Shown: positions 17,956 to 26,678, numbered from the stretch's first letter. The stretch: DNA of 54,862 nucleotides from an uncultured Bacteroidales bacterium (GCA_944323445.1 CALUSM010000016.1:1-54862); one strand, 5' to 3'. Notes: generated by a model from the sequence alone, not told the origin. Numbers and translations are program-made.

Positions 17956-18978
17956 TTATTCTGTCGCGTCTGCCTTCACTTCGTATACAGCATCCTCGAA
18001 GGGATCTTCGACTATGATCTCGAGGGAGCCTTCACTGGTATAGAAGTTACCTATGACGGTGGTCAGTTTATTTTTCTGCAGGGGGATTGATGAGAGGTTG
18101 CGTGTTCCTATCCCGTTGTTGTTCTGGTCATAGCAGGTAACATCCATGGAGTAGGAGGTGCTTTGGTCGGCTGCGAAGATGTAATAGTACCCGAGCAGAT
18201 AGGAGTCAGGGTATTCGTCGCCGTTTACCAGCGCGTTTTCCTTGGTGCTTGCAGCGGTGAGCTGGCCTATGGTGATGGTCTGCTCAAGCGGAAGTCCGGT
18301 GAGGGCATTGAATGAGGCGGGGATAGTTGCATTCCCAAAGTCTACGGAGGCCTGTGCCGGATATTCGCTCTGTACGGCTCCATCGGAGATCCTGTCGGTA
18401 GCCAGAAGTCTTATCTTGCCGAAGGGACGGTGCAGCTTTATGCCGGAAATGTTCTGGTTTGTGGACAGGTCCACTTCCTCTACATGGCAGTATGCGTCGA
18501 TGGCTTCGGAGGCCAGATCATCGAGAGCTGTTCCTTCCTTGTATGAGACTGATGTCAGCGGATCCGTATCGTAGTGGAGACCTTCTGTGTCTTCACCGCT
18601 GTCTTCAGGTACGAAGTCGGCCCAGAACACGAAGTCGTATGTCTTGGCGACGAGGCGGGCAGTGATAGTTACGTCCGTAGTGGTAAATTTGTCAGGGACT
18701 ATTACGGTCTTGCGGTATACACGGACAGGGGTCTGGTCCTTAGTATACACTTCGAGGATATATCTCAGATCGTATTCCGTGGGATCTACATTGACTGCTC
18801 CTCCGTTGTGGGAGAAAGCAGCAACAGGATCTGCGTAGGTGGATATGCCGCCGGGGATTCCGGCAGTGACGGTAAATTCCACTTCTCCGGTCAATGCCCC
18901 GGAGTCAATCGTTTCTCTCTGGCAGGATATCATCGTGACGGCGGTGATGGCCAGAATAACTGCTGAGATTTTTTTCAT
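17956..18978 (-). CDS. Short fimbrillin-like lipoprotein (DUF6562 type)
   Basis: This 340-residue lipoprotein (Cys19, TMISC) consists of the shared lobe alone. It shows GEVEFTVTAGIPGGI, Arg72 in YDLRYILEVY, YDFVFWADFV, RPFGKIRLLATD and NKLTTVIGNFYTSEG, then ends about 25 residues after the IIVEDPF strand that precedes the beta-helix in the long paralogues. This makes it the bare unit to which helices were added in the four large genes. It is 20 nt from the next upstream gene. I take it for a fimbrial shaft or accessory subunit by analogy with type V pilins. Confidence 0.8.
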   Translation of the reverse strand: MKKISAVILAITAVTMISCQRETIDSGALTGEVEFTVTAGIPGGISTYADPVAAFSHNGGAVNVDPTEYDLRYILEVYTKDQTPVRVYRKTVIVPDKFTTTDVTITARLVAKTYDFVFWADFVPEDSGEDTEGLHYDTDPLTSVSYKEGTALDDLASEAIDAYCHVEEVDLSTNQNISGIKLHRPFGKIRLLATDRISDGAVQSEYPAQASVDFGNATIPASFNALTGLPLEQTITIGQLTAASTKENALVNGDEYPDSYLLGYYYIFAADQSTSYSMDVTCYDQNNNGIGTRNLSSIPLQKNKLTTVIGNFYTSEGSLEIIVEDPFEDAVYEVKADATE

Positions 18979-18998
18979 GGTTGGAAAGTATTTAATTT

Positions 18999-20009
18999 TT
19001 ATATGTTTTCAGGATTGTCGAAGGTGTCGCTGATGATGATTTCCACATCGCCTTCGTTGCTGTAGAAGTTTCCGACGAGTGTGGTGAGTTTGTTTTTCTC
19101 CAGAGGTATCTGCGAGAGCTGCTTTTCGCCTATTTTCCTGTTCTGGTCCAGGGAACTGAATACCTGTACGCCGAAAGCATAGGAGGTGGAGGCATCCGAT
19201 GCAAAAATGTAGTCGGAGCCTATGATGTAGGCATCTTCAAGGGGGTCGTAGCCTTGGACAGTGGCGGTTTCCTGATACACGGTAAATGTGTACTGTCCGG
19301 CAGCTACGGAGCCGGAAGCTTTGCCGGTGAGGGCGTTGAATGTGCCTGGCAGTGTCAGGTCGGAACCGTATGTGACGGTGGCTGTGCCGGGCCTGTCCCC
19401 GAGCTGGCCGTCCACTGCGTCAGTGGCGATGAGGCGTATCTTGCCGAATGGGCGGGTGAGCTCCACTTTTCCGATGGACTGTCCCGAGAGGGTAAGGTCT
19501 ACGGGCTTGCTGGCATAGTAGGCATCTGCGTATTCGTTGCCTGCCTGGCGGCCATCGGAGGATATCGTTATCTCCTGCAGTCCGTTGGTGGAAGACGTGT
19601 TGTAGACATGGTCTTCGGATGTACCCTGAGGCACGAAGTCGGCCCAGAATATGAAGTTGTATTCCATGGCCACGAGACGGGCGGTGAACTTGACTGAAGT
19701 GTTGATGAAATCATCGTCTACAGTCACTGTCTGGCGGTAGGCGAGGCGGCTTGGGGTCTCGTCGGTCCAGGCTTCCATGATGTATCTCAGGTCGTACTGG
19801 GCCGGATCTACGTTGTATGCCCCGCCCAGATTTGAGAATCCTCCTTCCGGGAGCTGTCCGCCGGCATAGGATGAGATGCCCTGCGGAAGTCCTACGGTCA
19901 CTTCAACGGTCTTGGTTTCGCCCGTGTCAACGGACGTCTCTTGCTGGCATGCCGTAGCGGAAAGTGCGGCGGCTGCTATGATGAGTGTGCGTGTCAATGA
20001 GTTTTTCAT
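18999..20009 (-). CDS. Short fimbrillin-like lipoprotein (DUF6562 type)
   Basis: This 336-residue lipoprotein has Cys21 (SATAC), a first strand KTVEVTVGLPQGISSY, then YDLRYIMEAWTD, YNFIFWADFVPQG, RPFGKIRLIATD and NKLTTLVGNFYSNEG, and ends DTFDNPENI. It is clearly paralogous to its neighbours but more diverged at the N-terminus. It has no beta-helix. The stop codon of the upstream gene is only 8 nt before its start, so translation is probably coupled. Confidence 0.8.
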   Translation of the reverse strand: MKNSLTRTLIIAAAALSATACQQETSVDTGETKTVEVTVGLPQGISSYAGGQLPEGGFSNLGGAYNVDPAQYDLRYIMEAWTDETPSRLAYRQTVTVDDDFINTSVKFTARLVAMEYNFIFWADFVPQGTSEDHVYNTSSTNGLQEITISSDGRQAGNEYADAYYASKPVDLTLSGQSIGKVELTRPFGKIRLIATDAVDGQLGDRPGTATVTYGSDLTLPGTFNALTGKASGSVAAGQYTFTVYQETATVQGYDPLEDAYIIGSDYIFASDASTSYAFGVQVFSSLDQNRKIGEKQLSQIPLEKNKLTTLVGNFYSNEGDVEIIISDTFDNPENI

Positions 20010-20017
20010 GGTTTGAT

Positions 20018-21079
20018 CTAATTTTCAGGGTCTGACAGATTTTCAGGGGAGTCGAAGTTGTCGTCGACTATTATGGTTATGGTGCCTTCGCTGGAGTAGA
20101 AATTGCCGACAACGGTTGTGAGCTTGTTGGTGGATACAGGTATGGACGAGAGGCTTACTGTATTGAGTTTCACAGTCTTGCCTGCATCTCCATATACCGT
20201 GACGTCCATTTCGTGTGAAGGTGTCTCGTCGTTTGCCAGGAAGTAGTTGAAACCGAGCAGGTAGGAGCCTGTGTAGGTGGTGCCGCTTACGACGGCGTCT
20301 TCAGGTACTACATTGAAGTCGAAGACATTTGTCCCTGAGGCTTTCGTGCCGTCGTTGCTTACGGTAGCCTTTTGCGTCAGGGCGTTGTATGTGTCAGGGA
20401 ACTGGGAATCCTTGAAGTCTATGGTGGCTACTACAGGATGGATGTCCACGAATCCGTCGCTGTCGACGTTGTCGGTGGCGATGAGGCGTATCTTGCCGAA
20501 CGGTCTCTTGAGGGTTATGCTTTTGGTCATGCCTTCCGTGATGAAATCAACCTGCTCTACGGCGCAGTAGGCATCCATCTCGTCCGATGCCATGTCACCG
20601 GGGCCTGCGATGTCTTCTGAGTAGGTTATGTTCTGGAGGTTTGCGTCGGTAGAGTAGTGAAGGTCTTCACTGGTGTCTTCTGTGACGAAGTCGGCCCACA
20701 GCACGAAATAGTATGAGAGGGACTGTAGTCTCATCTTGAAGGTGACAGGAGTCTTGTCGAAGTCCTTGTCAATGGTCTGGACGTCACGGAATGCGAGTCT
20801 TGGAGTCTGCTCGTTGGTCCATACTTCTATGATGTATCTCAGGTCCAGCTGCTCGTGGTCCACGTTCAATGCACCTCCCTGGTGGGAGAAGGCGTCCGAT
20901 GACGAAGCGTCGCCGTCTGCATACGTTCCTATCGCTCCGGGTATTCCTGCGGTGAGGGATATGTCTACAAATTCCCCTTCGGAAGGCGTTTCGGCCTTCT
21001 GCTGGCAGGACACTGCCGCAAGTGCCGCTGCGAGAATCAGTAATGATCTTGTTAATTTCATGTTGCCTGTGTTTTTCAT
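20018..21079 (-). CDS. Short fimbrillin-like lipoprotein (DUF6562 type)
   Basis: This 353-residue lipoprotein has Cys25 (AAVSC) if the first ATG is used, or Cys19 from Met7 (MKLTRSLL), which gives a more typical signal peptide; I cannot choose between them. It shows the shared motifs VDISLTAGIPGAI, LDLRYIIEVWTN, YYFVLWADFV, RPFGKIRLIATD and NKLTTVVGNFYSSEG, and ends after the IIVDDNFDSPENL strand. Nine nt separate it from the upstream gene. No beta-helix is present. Confidence 0.8.
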   Translation of the reverse strand: MKNTGNMKLTRSLLILAAALAAVSCQQKAETPSEGEFVDISLTAGIPGAIGTYADGDASSSDAFSHQGGALNVDHEQLDLRYIIEVWTNEQTPRLAFRDVQTIDKDFDKTPVTFKMRLQSLSYYFVLWADFVTEDTSEDLHYSTDANLQNITYSEDIAGPGDMASDEMDAYCAVEQVDFITEGMTKSITLKRPFGKIRLIATDNVDSDGFVDIHPVVATIDFKDSQFPDTYNALTQKATVSNDGTKASGTNVFDFNVVPEDAVVSGTTYTGSYLLGFNYFLANDETPSHEMDVTVYGDAGKTVKLNTVSLSSIPVSTNKLTTVVGNFYSSEGTITIIVDDNFDSPENLSDPEN

Positions 21080-21088
21080 GTTATGCTT

Positions 21089-21964
21089 CTATAATATTTT
21101 TCCTTTGACTGTTGTGAGGGCATTGCGTCTGACGGTGACGTCTGAAACTTGAACCTTCTCCTTGTCACCGACTACTATTGTAAAGCTGTATTTATTGCTT
21201 TGCTGGTCAACACCGGTTTCAGGAACGAAAATGTAGCCGGTGAAAAGGCAGAGTCTGTCGGTCTCGAACACGGACTGACAGGTGTAAGTATTGTAGTTTT
21301 CAGTATCCGAATAAGTGATACCGCCTGTGAGGGCATTGTATGTCTTCGGAATTGGTACAGTGGAGGGAAATTCCAAATGGGTTGAATAGTGTTGAGCAGG
21401 AGCTTGGTTGATCCTGTCATCAATGACCCTGATCTTGGCGAAGGGGCGTTTGAGGGTTGCTCCTATGACCTTGCTTCCGCCTGTGAGGTCTACGTCCGCA
21501 ACAGCGGTGAAGGCATCGTACTCGTCAGATCCGAATGCTGATCCTTTAGGAAATCCGATGGCAGTGAGTCCATTGGATACATCATATGCAGCATTGCCGT
21601 CAATATCTACTATATCAGCCCAAAGCACCATTTTGTATTTTTTTGCCAGCAGGTTCAGATTGTACTCTACGGTTAATGAAGAGAAATCGGTAATGACTGG
21701 TTTGGCCCTGTATTCAAGTGTTTCTACATTGTCATTTTCAGACCACAGCTCCATCATGTATCTGAGCTGGTAGCCCTGATCCGCGAGGTTTGTGAGGGCT
21801 CCGTCATCGGAGGCTTTGGTCCCGTCGTCCATGGCGGCATCGAGCGATGCTGTGACTGTGAGGGTGGCTTCTTCCCCGTCAGGTGCCTGAATCTCCCTCG
21901 TGCAGGAGACAGCAGCTGCTGCCAGGAGGGATACCATTATTATATATATAGCTTTTCTTTTCAT
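21089..21964 (-). CDS. Short, C-terminally trimmed fimbrillin-like lipoprotein
   Basis: At 291 residues this is the shortest member (Cys21, AAVSC). It keeps YQLRYMMELW, YKMVLWADIVD, KRPFAKIRVID and the final NALTTVKGKIL, but stops there. It therefore lacks the GNFYSNEG...IIVEDxF strand found at the end of the lobe in the paralogues on its downstream side. In type V pili the C-terminal strand is what a subunit donates to its neighbour; without it this protein might cap or begin an assembly. That is inference. It is 10 nt from the upstream gene. Confidence 0.75.
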   Translation of the reverse strand: MKRKAIYIIMVSLLAAAAVSCTREIQAPDGEEATLTVTASLDAAMDDGTKASDDGALTNLADQGYQLRYMMELWSENDNVETLEYRAKPVITDFSSLTVEYNLNLLAKKYKMVLWADIVDIDGNAAYDVSNGLTAIGFPKGSAFGSDEYDAFTAVADVDLTGGSKVIGATLKRPFAKIRVIDDRINQAPAQHYSTHLEFPSTVPIPKTYNALTGGITYSDTENYNTYTCQSVFETDRLCLFTGYIFVPETGVDQQSNKYSFTIVVGDKEKVQVSDVTVRRNALTTVKGKIL

Positions 21965-21974
21965 GGCTGTCGTT

Positions 21975-22997
21975 TTATCCTATTGGCACTACTATTTCTT
22001 CGTCGAATCCGGGGTCGATGCCGATCTCTCCGTCATCGATGTCTCTGGTCAGGAATTCGCCCCTGACGATGGTGAGTCTGTTGCGTTCCAGGTTGATCCT
22101 GATGTCTCTGGAGGTATTGATGAGCTTGTCTTCTGCAGAGTAGACGCTGAAGTTGAGGTAGTAGAATGTCTCCTTGTCGTCTACGAACACGTAGTCGGAG
22201 GCGAGGATGGCTTCTTTCTGTTCTACTGTCTCCACTACATCGAAGGTGTATCCGACTCCGGCTTCGAATGCGTCAGGTACACTGTAGTAGACATTGTATC
22301 CCATGGGGAAGTACAGTCCGTAGGCTGCTTCGGTGTGGGCCGGCCTGATGGAAGAGTAGGAGCTTGTGGCGTTGTTTTCGATGTATTTGTTGATGTCGGT
22401 CGTGACTACCTGGTATACGGCGAAGGGCCTCTCTACGGGTATAGTCATTTCTATCTCGGCAAAGCGCTCGTTGGCATAGGGTAGGAGGTCCAGGTTCTCC
22501 TGCGCGGAGAATGCATCCTTGGTGACGTCGTAGCCGGGATATGCTCCGTCTATGCGGTTGATCCTGATTTCGTGCAGGTTGGCAGTATTGTAGTAGTAAT
22601 CGGTGTCGGTCCCTTTGATTACGAAGTCGATCCATACCATGACGCTGTAGACGCCGGCATGGAGCTGTATCTGCTCGTCAATACTGTACACACCGTCTTC
22701 GATGATGGTCTCTTCTGTCTTGACAATCCTCTTTTGCAGACTTCCGACTGTCTCGGCATAGGAGTCCGATACCTTGTAGATCTCGACGATGTACCTGATG
22801 TCGTAGGCGGAGCCGAGCATGTCCATGTAGGTCTGTATGATCGGGTCCCCGTCGTTGAGCTCCATGTCTATATCCAGCGAGAGCTTGACATCTATGAGGG
22901 AAGGGTCTACTCCGGGTTCTCCGGGGTATTCGTGGATGGTCTTGCAGGCAGTCAGTGACAGGACGGCAGACAATAGTATGAAGATGATCTTTCTCAT
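21975..22997 (-). CDS. Diverged fimbrillin-like lipoprotein, candidate FimB/Mfa2-type anchor
   Basis: This 340-residue lipoprotein (Cys18, LSLTAC) is the first and most diverged of the fimbrillin row. It retains YDIRYIVEIYKV, YSVMVWIDFV, ERPFAVYQVVTTD and RNRLTIVRGEF but replaces the usual end with an acidic tail (DDGEIGIDPGFDEEIVV). Its place directly after the DUF3575 gene (3 nt gap) resembles that of FimB/Mfa2-like anchor subunits in Bacteroidales fimbrial operons. The anchor role is a guess from position and divergence. Confidence 0.7.
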   Translation of the reverse strand: MRKIIFILLSAVLSLTACKTIHEYPGEPGVDPSLIDVKLSLDIDMELNDGDPIIQTYMDMLGSAYDIRYIVEIYKVSDSYAETVGSLQKRIVKTEETIIEDGVYSIDEQIQLHAGVYSVMVWIDFVIKGTDTDYYYNTANLHEIRINRIDGAYPGYDVTKDAFSAQENLDLLPYANERFAEIEMTIPVERPFAVYQVVTTDINKYIENNATSSYSSIRPAHTEAAYGLYFPMGYNVYYSVPDAFEAGVGYTFDVVETVEQKEAILASDYVFVDDKETFYYLNFSVYSAEDKLINTSRDIRINLERNRLTIVRGEFLTRDIDDGEIGIDPGFDEEIVVPIG

Positions 22998-23000
22998 GGC

Positions 23001-24368
23001 TTACCTCCCCTGTTTGTTTATGTTGATGATATATACTACGCTTATTCCGGCTTTGGTGAGTCCCCAGTAGTTCTTGACTCCCGAGTTGTACTGTATGCCG
23101 TTTTCGACGTTGTAGAATACGTCGTAGTGGATGTTGGCGTATCCGGCTCCTATGGTGAATTCAAGGCTGAGGGACGGGAGTATCTTCCAGGAATAGCCGT
23201 AGCTGATGCCTGCTCCCATGAGCGGGCGGTCGGCGCTGTCCTGGTATCGGTTGTTGTTGCTGAGTGCTATGTTGAACCAGGCGAAGTTTCCTGTCAGACC
23301 CAGAAAATGCCCTTCGGTGTATCCCTTGAACCAGAATCGGAATTCGGGCTGGAAGGCGAGGGCGCGGAGTCTGTAGTTGTTTTTGATGGTGTAAGGGCTG
23401 TAGACTACCGGGAAGTCAATGGAGAAATGCTTTCCGATTCTGGCTTCTACTCCGGCATTTGCCACCCCGGCAAATAAGAAAATGGCGTTGGTTTTCACGC
23501 CCAGTATAGGCAGTTTTTCCATAGGACGGTCAGTTCCCGCGGTTTTGACGGCCTTGGCGGTATCCGGTAACGCTATTGTGTCCTGTAAAGCTATTGTGTC
23601 TGCCGGCTGCAGTGCTGCCGCTGTATCCTTTTTGATAGTGCTGTCCTGAGGCTCCTGCACACTTACCGTGTCTTGCTCGATTTCTACATACAGGCCATCC
23701 CCGTAGTCGCCTGCTCTGTCTGTCATGACGGTGTTCTCCTCTATTCCGGACAGGGTCTTTTCATCCAGATTGCCAGTGTAGATTATTCTGATTCTGGAAT
23801 ACCTGAAGTGGGGGAAGAATCTGGCCCTCAGATACCTGTATGGATCTCCGCCTTGAAAATCCATGAGGCGTTTCCTTCGGCTGTCCACCAGAGTGCCGTC
23901 CTGCCATGTCTCTTCGGGATAATTGTCGATGATATACAGTATTTCTTCCCTGTACTGCATGTCGGATCTGTCGACAGAGTCTCTGAGTTGCTCCCAGGCG
24001 ACGCCTCCCTCAGTGCAGATTATCAGTGAGTCGGGCAGTCCACTGAGGTTCTTGACCAGATTGCGGGCGGTAGTGTTTCTTTCGGAGACGAATCTCTTGT
24101 TGCTTATCACATCTCCTTCCATGGACGCGAAAGAGGTGATGACGACCTTTTTGACGGAGACATCCGGTGTTTGTCTGACACCATCAAAGAAACTTTGAAG
24201 TTTGCGGATCGAGTAACTGTTGCGCATAATGGCAGTATCGAGGCCCGTCTCTCTGAATCCGTAACTGAGCCTGGTCCTGTCCGATCTTTCATGCACATCC
24301 TGTGCCTGCACCGGTTTGGCGAATGCAAGCAACGCCATTATTGTCAAAACTTTAGCGAGTGTCTTCAT
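23001..24368 (-). CDS. OmpA-like/DUF3575 outer-membrane protein
   Basis: This 455-residue protein has a cleavable signal peptide ending near AKPVQAQ. Residues about 25-210 form an OmpA-like periplasmic part (VVITSFASMEGD, NKRFVSERNTTARN). A low-complexity linker near 240-275 repeats DTIAL/DTA units. The C-terminal ~170 residues begin LGVKTNAIFLFAGVANAGVEARIGKHFSID and look like a DUF3575 eight-stranded barrel ending in an aromatic-rich strand. Genes of this sort head fimbrial operons in Bacteroidales. It starts the fimbrillin row, and a dyad-rich leader of 107 nt precedes it. Confidence 0.82.
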   Translation of the reverse strand: MKTLAKVLTIMALLAFAKPVQAQDVHERSDRTRLSYGFRETGLDTAIMRNSYSIRKLQSFFDGVRQTPDVSVKKVVITSFASMEGDVISNKRFVSERNTTARNLVKNLSGLPDSLIICTEGGVAWEQLRDSVDRSDMQYREEILYIIDNYPEETWQDGTLVDSRRKRLMDFQGGDPYRYLRARFFPHFRYSRIRIIYTGNLDEKTLSGIEENTVMTDRAGDYGDGLYVEIEQDTVSVQEPQDSTIKKDTAAALQPADTIALQDTIALPDTAKAVKTAGTDRPMEKLPILGVKTNAIFLFAGVANAGVEARIGKHFSIDFPVVYSPYTIKNNYRLRALAFQPEFRFWFKGYTEGHFLGLTGNFAWFNIALSNNNRYQDSADRPLMGAGISYGYSWKILPSLSLEFTIGAGYANIHYDVFYNVENGIQYNSGVKNYWGLTKAGISVVYIININKQGR

Positions 24369-24375
24369 AGTGTGG

Positions 24376-24423
24376 CTTATATCTGTATACTGTACAGAAA
24401 TTTTCTGTAAAATTAGATATAAG
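24376..24423 (-). promoter_or_regulatory. Nested dyad in front of the DUF3575/fimbrillin operon
   Basis: A perfect 9-bp inverted repeat (24376-24384 and 24415-24423) encloses a second perfect palindrome with 8-bp arms (24393-24400 and 24402-24409). A near -7 match on the minus strand (TAATTTTA, 24408-24415) overlaps both. The element lies 8 nt upstream of the ATG at 24368, the right place for an operator or a leader attenuator. Confidence 0.55.
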
Positions 24424-24475
24424 TCGCGTTCCGCATTTTACACTTTCCGAACAATCGTTATAGTTGTAATTTGTG

Positions 24476-25684
24476 TTAATTGCTCAGTATTTCAGAATAA
24501 TAGGATGTGCGTTCGTAGTCTCTGTTCAACTTGGGGAGTTCGGGCTGCATAATGTATGTTGTCAGTCCGCAACTGGTATCTATATTAAAGGAGTACGGAT
24601 AGCCTGGCATAAAGGAATCTGTCGCGTTGCTGTACAGGATAGTCCTGGCCAGAATGTTGCGGTATCTTTCCATATATTGATCCTTGTTCTCCCCCAGTAC
24701 TGCTTCAAGATACTCTGTAAGGTCGAAAAACAGATGGTGGTGATTGCGGTTGAAATGCTGTATGCCGGAGGGGTCAGATATCAGGTATGTGCCCTCGTCG
24801 ATAATACGGCCCGTTTCTTCCGCGAGTTGTCCTATCTGGCTCAGGTCAATGGCGGAAATGGTGGCGGAGCGCATGGCGCCCTGCATAGAGTTCCAGTGGT
24901 CGAAATATGCCTTGGCGAAGCCGGCAATGTCCGGATCTGTTCTGTAAAGCATGTACAGATATTCTTCGTAGCAGCTTTCGAATCCTGGGGAGAGGATTTC
25001 TGCCGATGAGGCAATCAGGCTGTAGGCCGCGTCCTTAAGTTCGTATGCTACTTCTATTCCAGCCATGTAGCATGCCTCTAAAGCGATGAAGTCATATTTC
25101 AGCCCTCCGGGGAGTTGTATGGCATCCGCAAAGTCTTCAAGAGCCATCTCCTCACTGCCGTCCTGCAGTATACTTGTCGGCTCCTGTACAACAGATGAGC
25201 CGGAACTATATCCGGTAGGGTCGGATAGTGCGCCTTGCGGAAGCCATCCTGAGGCATGCGAAAAGCATATAAGACCGTATGATTCTGCTGGATACTTCCC
25301 GATTATATCTGCAATGACGGATTTAAGGTTCTCCGGGTCTGCCGAGTTGAGTGATGGATAGGTTTCAATGGTTGCTGGCCCTTCGGCGGTTATTTCGATG
25401 AGTTTAGGCATTTCTGTGCGGTAGTCTGCAAATACGATCAGTCTGTTCCTTATGGCGTCTACATGTTTGAAACCTTCCGATAAAGCTGATATTTTAGAAT
25501 TTACTTCTCCTGACAGGTTGTTGTCTCCAGCGATGTAGACAATGATGGTTCTCTCTGTCTCTGCCGGTACCGGATCAGGGGTCTTTTCGCAAGATTGGAT
25601 GGCGGCTAAGGCCATGATTGCCGCTAGTGCTGTGTAGAACAGTTCGATGGAGGCATTGTGCCCTGCTCTTTTCGATGCGTTCAT
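24476..25684 (-). CDS. Clostripain-family (C11) cysteine protease, lipoprotein
   Basis: This 402-residue protein has a lipobox-like segment (AAIQSC, Cys32) after a long N-terminal region. The C11 fold is shown by TIIVYIAGDNNLSGEV, the catalytic His143 in CFSHASGWLP and the catalytic Cys205 in ALEACYMAGIEVAYEL. C11 enzymes, like their caspase-clan relatives the gingipains, cleave after Arg or Lys. It sits between the AraC-type regulator (3 nt gap) and the DUF3575 gene, so a role in maturing the fimbrillin-like lipoproteins is a natural guess. The predicted membrane anchor would place it in the periplasm or outside. Confidence 0.85.
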   Translation of the reverse strand: MNASKRAGHNASIELFYTALAAIMALAAIQSCEKTPDPVPAETERTIIVYIAGDNNLSGEVNSKISALSEGFKHVDAIRNRLIVFADYRTEMPKLIEITAEGPATIETYPSLNSADPENLKSVIADIIGKYPAESYGLICFSHASGWLPQGALSDPTGYSSGSSVVQEPTSILQDGSEEMALEDFADAIQLPGGLKYDFIALEACYMAGIEVAYELKDAAYSLIASSAEILSPGFESCYEEYLYMLYRTDPDIAGFAKAYFDHWNSMQGAMRSATISAIDLSQIGQLAEETGRIIDEGTYLISDPSGIQHFNRNHHHLFFDLTEYLEAVLGENKDQYMERYRNILARTILYSNATDSFMPGYPYSFNIDTSCGLTTYIMQPELPKLNRDYERTSYYSEILSN

Positions 25685-25687
25685 TTT

Positions 25688-26611
25688 TTATTTGCCGTCA
25701 ATGCGCAGTTGGGTAGGAGTCTTGCCCCAGTTCTTTCTGCAGTATTCTGTAAGGTACGCCGATGAAGAGAAGCCTATCTTGAAGGCAATCTCAGTGAAGC
25801 TCAGGTCAGATGAGACGATCATTTTCAGCAGTTCATTGCTTCTCATGTTTCGCAGCCATTTGGATGCGGTAGTCCCAAATGATGCCATGAAGCGCCTGTT
25901 GAAAGTTATCCTGGACATCTTGAGTCTAGTGGCAAGTTCGTCCGCGGACTTACATGTCTGGTAGTTGCTTGCTACATCGTTGATAAAGTCTATGTCCGTG
26001 CCGAGCAAAGGGGAGAAAACCGCACTCAGTTCATCCTTCTCGTAGTAAGTTTCGAGGTAGATAAAGAGTTCTTCGAGTTTGAGCTGGTAGTAGTTGACAC
26101 AGAACTCCTTCTCTGAAAGCATGTCCGTCAGGTCGGTCAGGAATGCGGACGTGTGCTTTTCATTCTCCAGGTAGTGGAAGTTTCCTCTCTCCTCAGTGGT
26201 ATTGGTGTTTTTCCAACAGATGATGCGTTTGAGGAAGTATTTGAGGAATTTGTGTGAATAGATGTGGAAACTGCACACAATCAGCCTCACCTCCTCCTGA
26301 CTTATGCAATCGATGTCGAAACCCGCATCCATGGGCTTGAGGAAGAAATAATCTTTCTCAATTATATAGGTGTTGCCATGAGAGTGGGTTAAGGCTATTT
26401 TGCCGGATAGGGTGAAAAACAGCATAATATTCTTCCCTGGGCCGAACGATATTCTTTTGTTGGCAGGGATGTTGTACCACGCCCAGATTCTTTCCAGTGT
26501 GTCGTTTGTATGGTTTGTGCGGCTGTCTGGCCCCGTGTTTTGCATTTCCATAAACATGTGTATGAAATGCAAAAATACCAATATTTTTAACTTTTTAGTT
26601 ATAAAAATCAA
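25688..26611 (-). CDS. AraC-family transcriptional regulator
   Basis: The frame encodes up to 307 residues. A cupin-like N-terminal half (ISFGPGKNIMLFFTLSG) is followed by a C-terminal two-helix-turn-helix AraC domain (LATRLKMSRITFNRRF, FTEIAFKIGFSSSAYLTEYCRKNWGKTPTQLR). A -7 box at 26570-26577 lies downstream of the first ATG, so translation probably begins at 26557, 26551 or 26545, which also removes an odd hydrophobic start. The gene heads the transcription unit of the C11 protease and fimbrillin genes and is the obvious candidate for their regulator. No receiver or sensor-kinase domain is present. Confidence 0.88.
   Translation of the reverse strand: MIFITKKLKILVFLHFIHMFMEMQNTGPDSRTNHTNDTLERIWAWYNIPANKRISFGPGKNIMLFFTLSGKIALTHSHGNTYIIEKDYFFLKPMDAGFDIDCISQEEVRLIVCSFHIYSHKFLKYFLKRIICWKNTNTTEERGNFHYLENEKHTSAFLTDLTDMLSEKEFCVNYYQLKLEELFIYLETYYEKDELSAVFSPLLGTDIDFINDVASNYQTCKSADELATRLKMSRITFNRRFMASFGTTASKWLRNMRSNELLKMIVSSDLSFTEIAFKIGFSSSAYLTEYCRKNWGKTPTQLRIDGK
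26570..26577 (-). promoter_or_regulatory. -7 box for the AraC gene
   Basis: The minus strand reads TATTTTTG, matching TAnnTTTG. Its position argues for one of the ATGs at 26557, 26551 or 26545 as the true start. No clear -33 box is present. Confidence 0.45.
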
Positions 26612-26678
26612 CTATTAGTTGTGATTTATAATTTTTTGATGGTAGTGGGTGGATTCACGGGGTCTCAGTCGCAGCTAT

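Noticed and set aside
4443-26611. Polysaccharide utilisation (Sus) locus
   Set aside because: No SusC/SusD pair is present; the lipoproteins share a fimbrillin-like lobe and not a SusD or SusE fold pattern.
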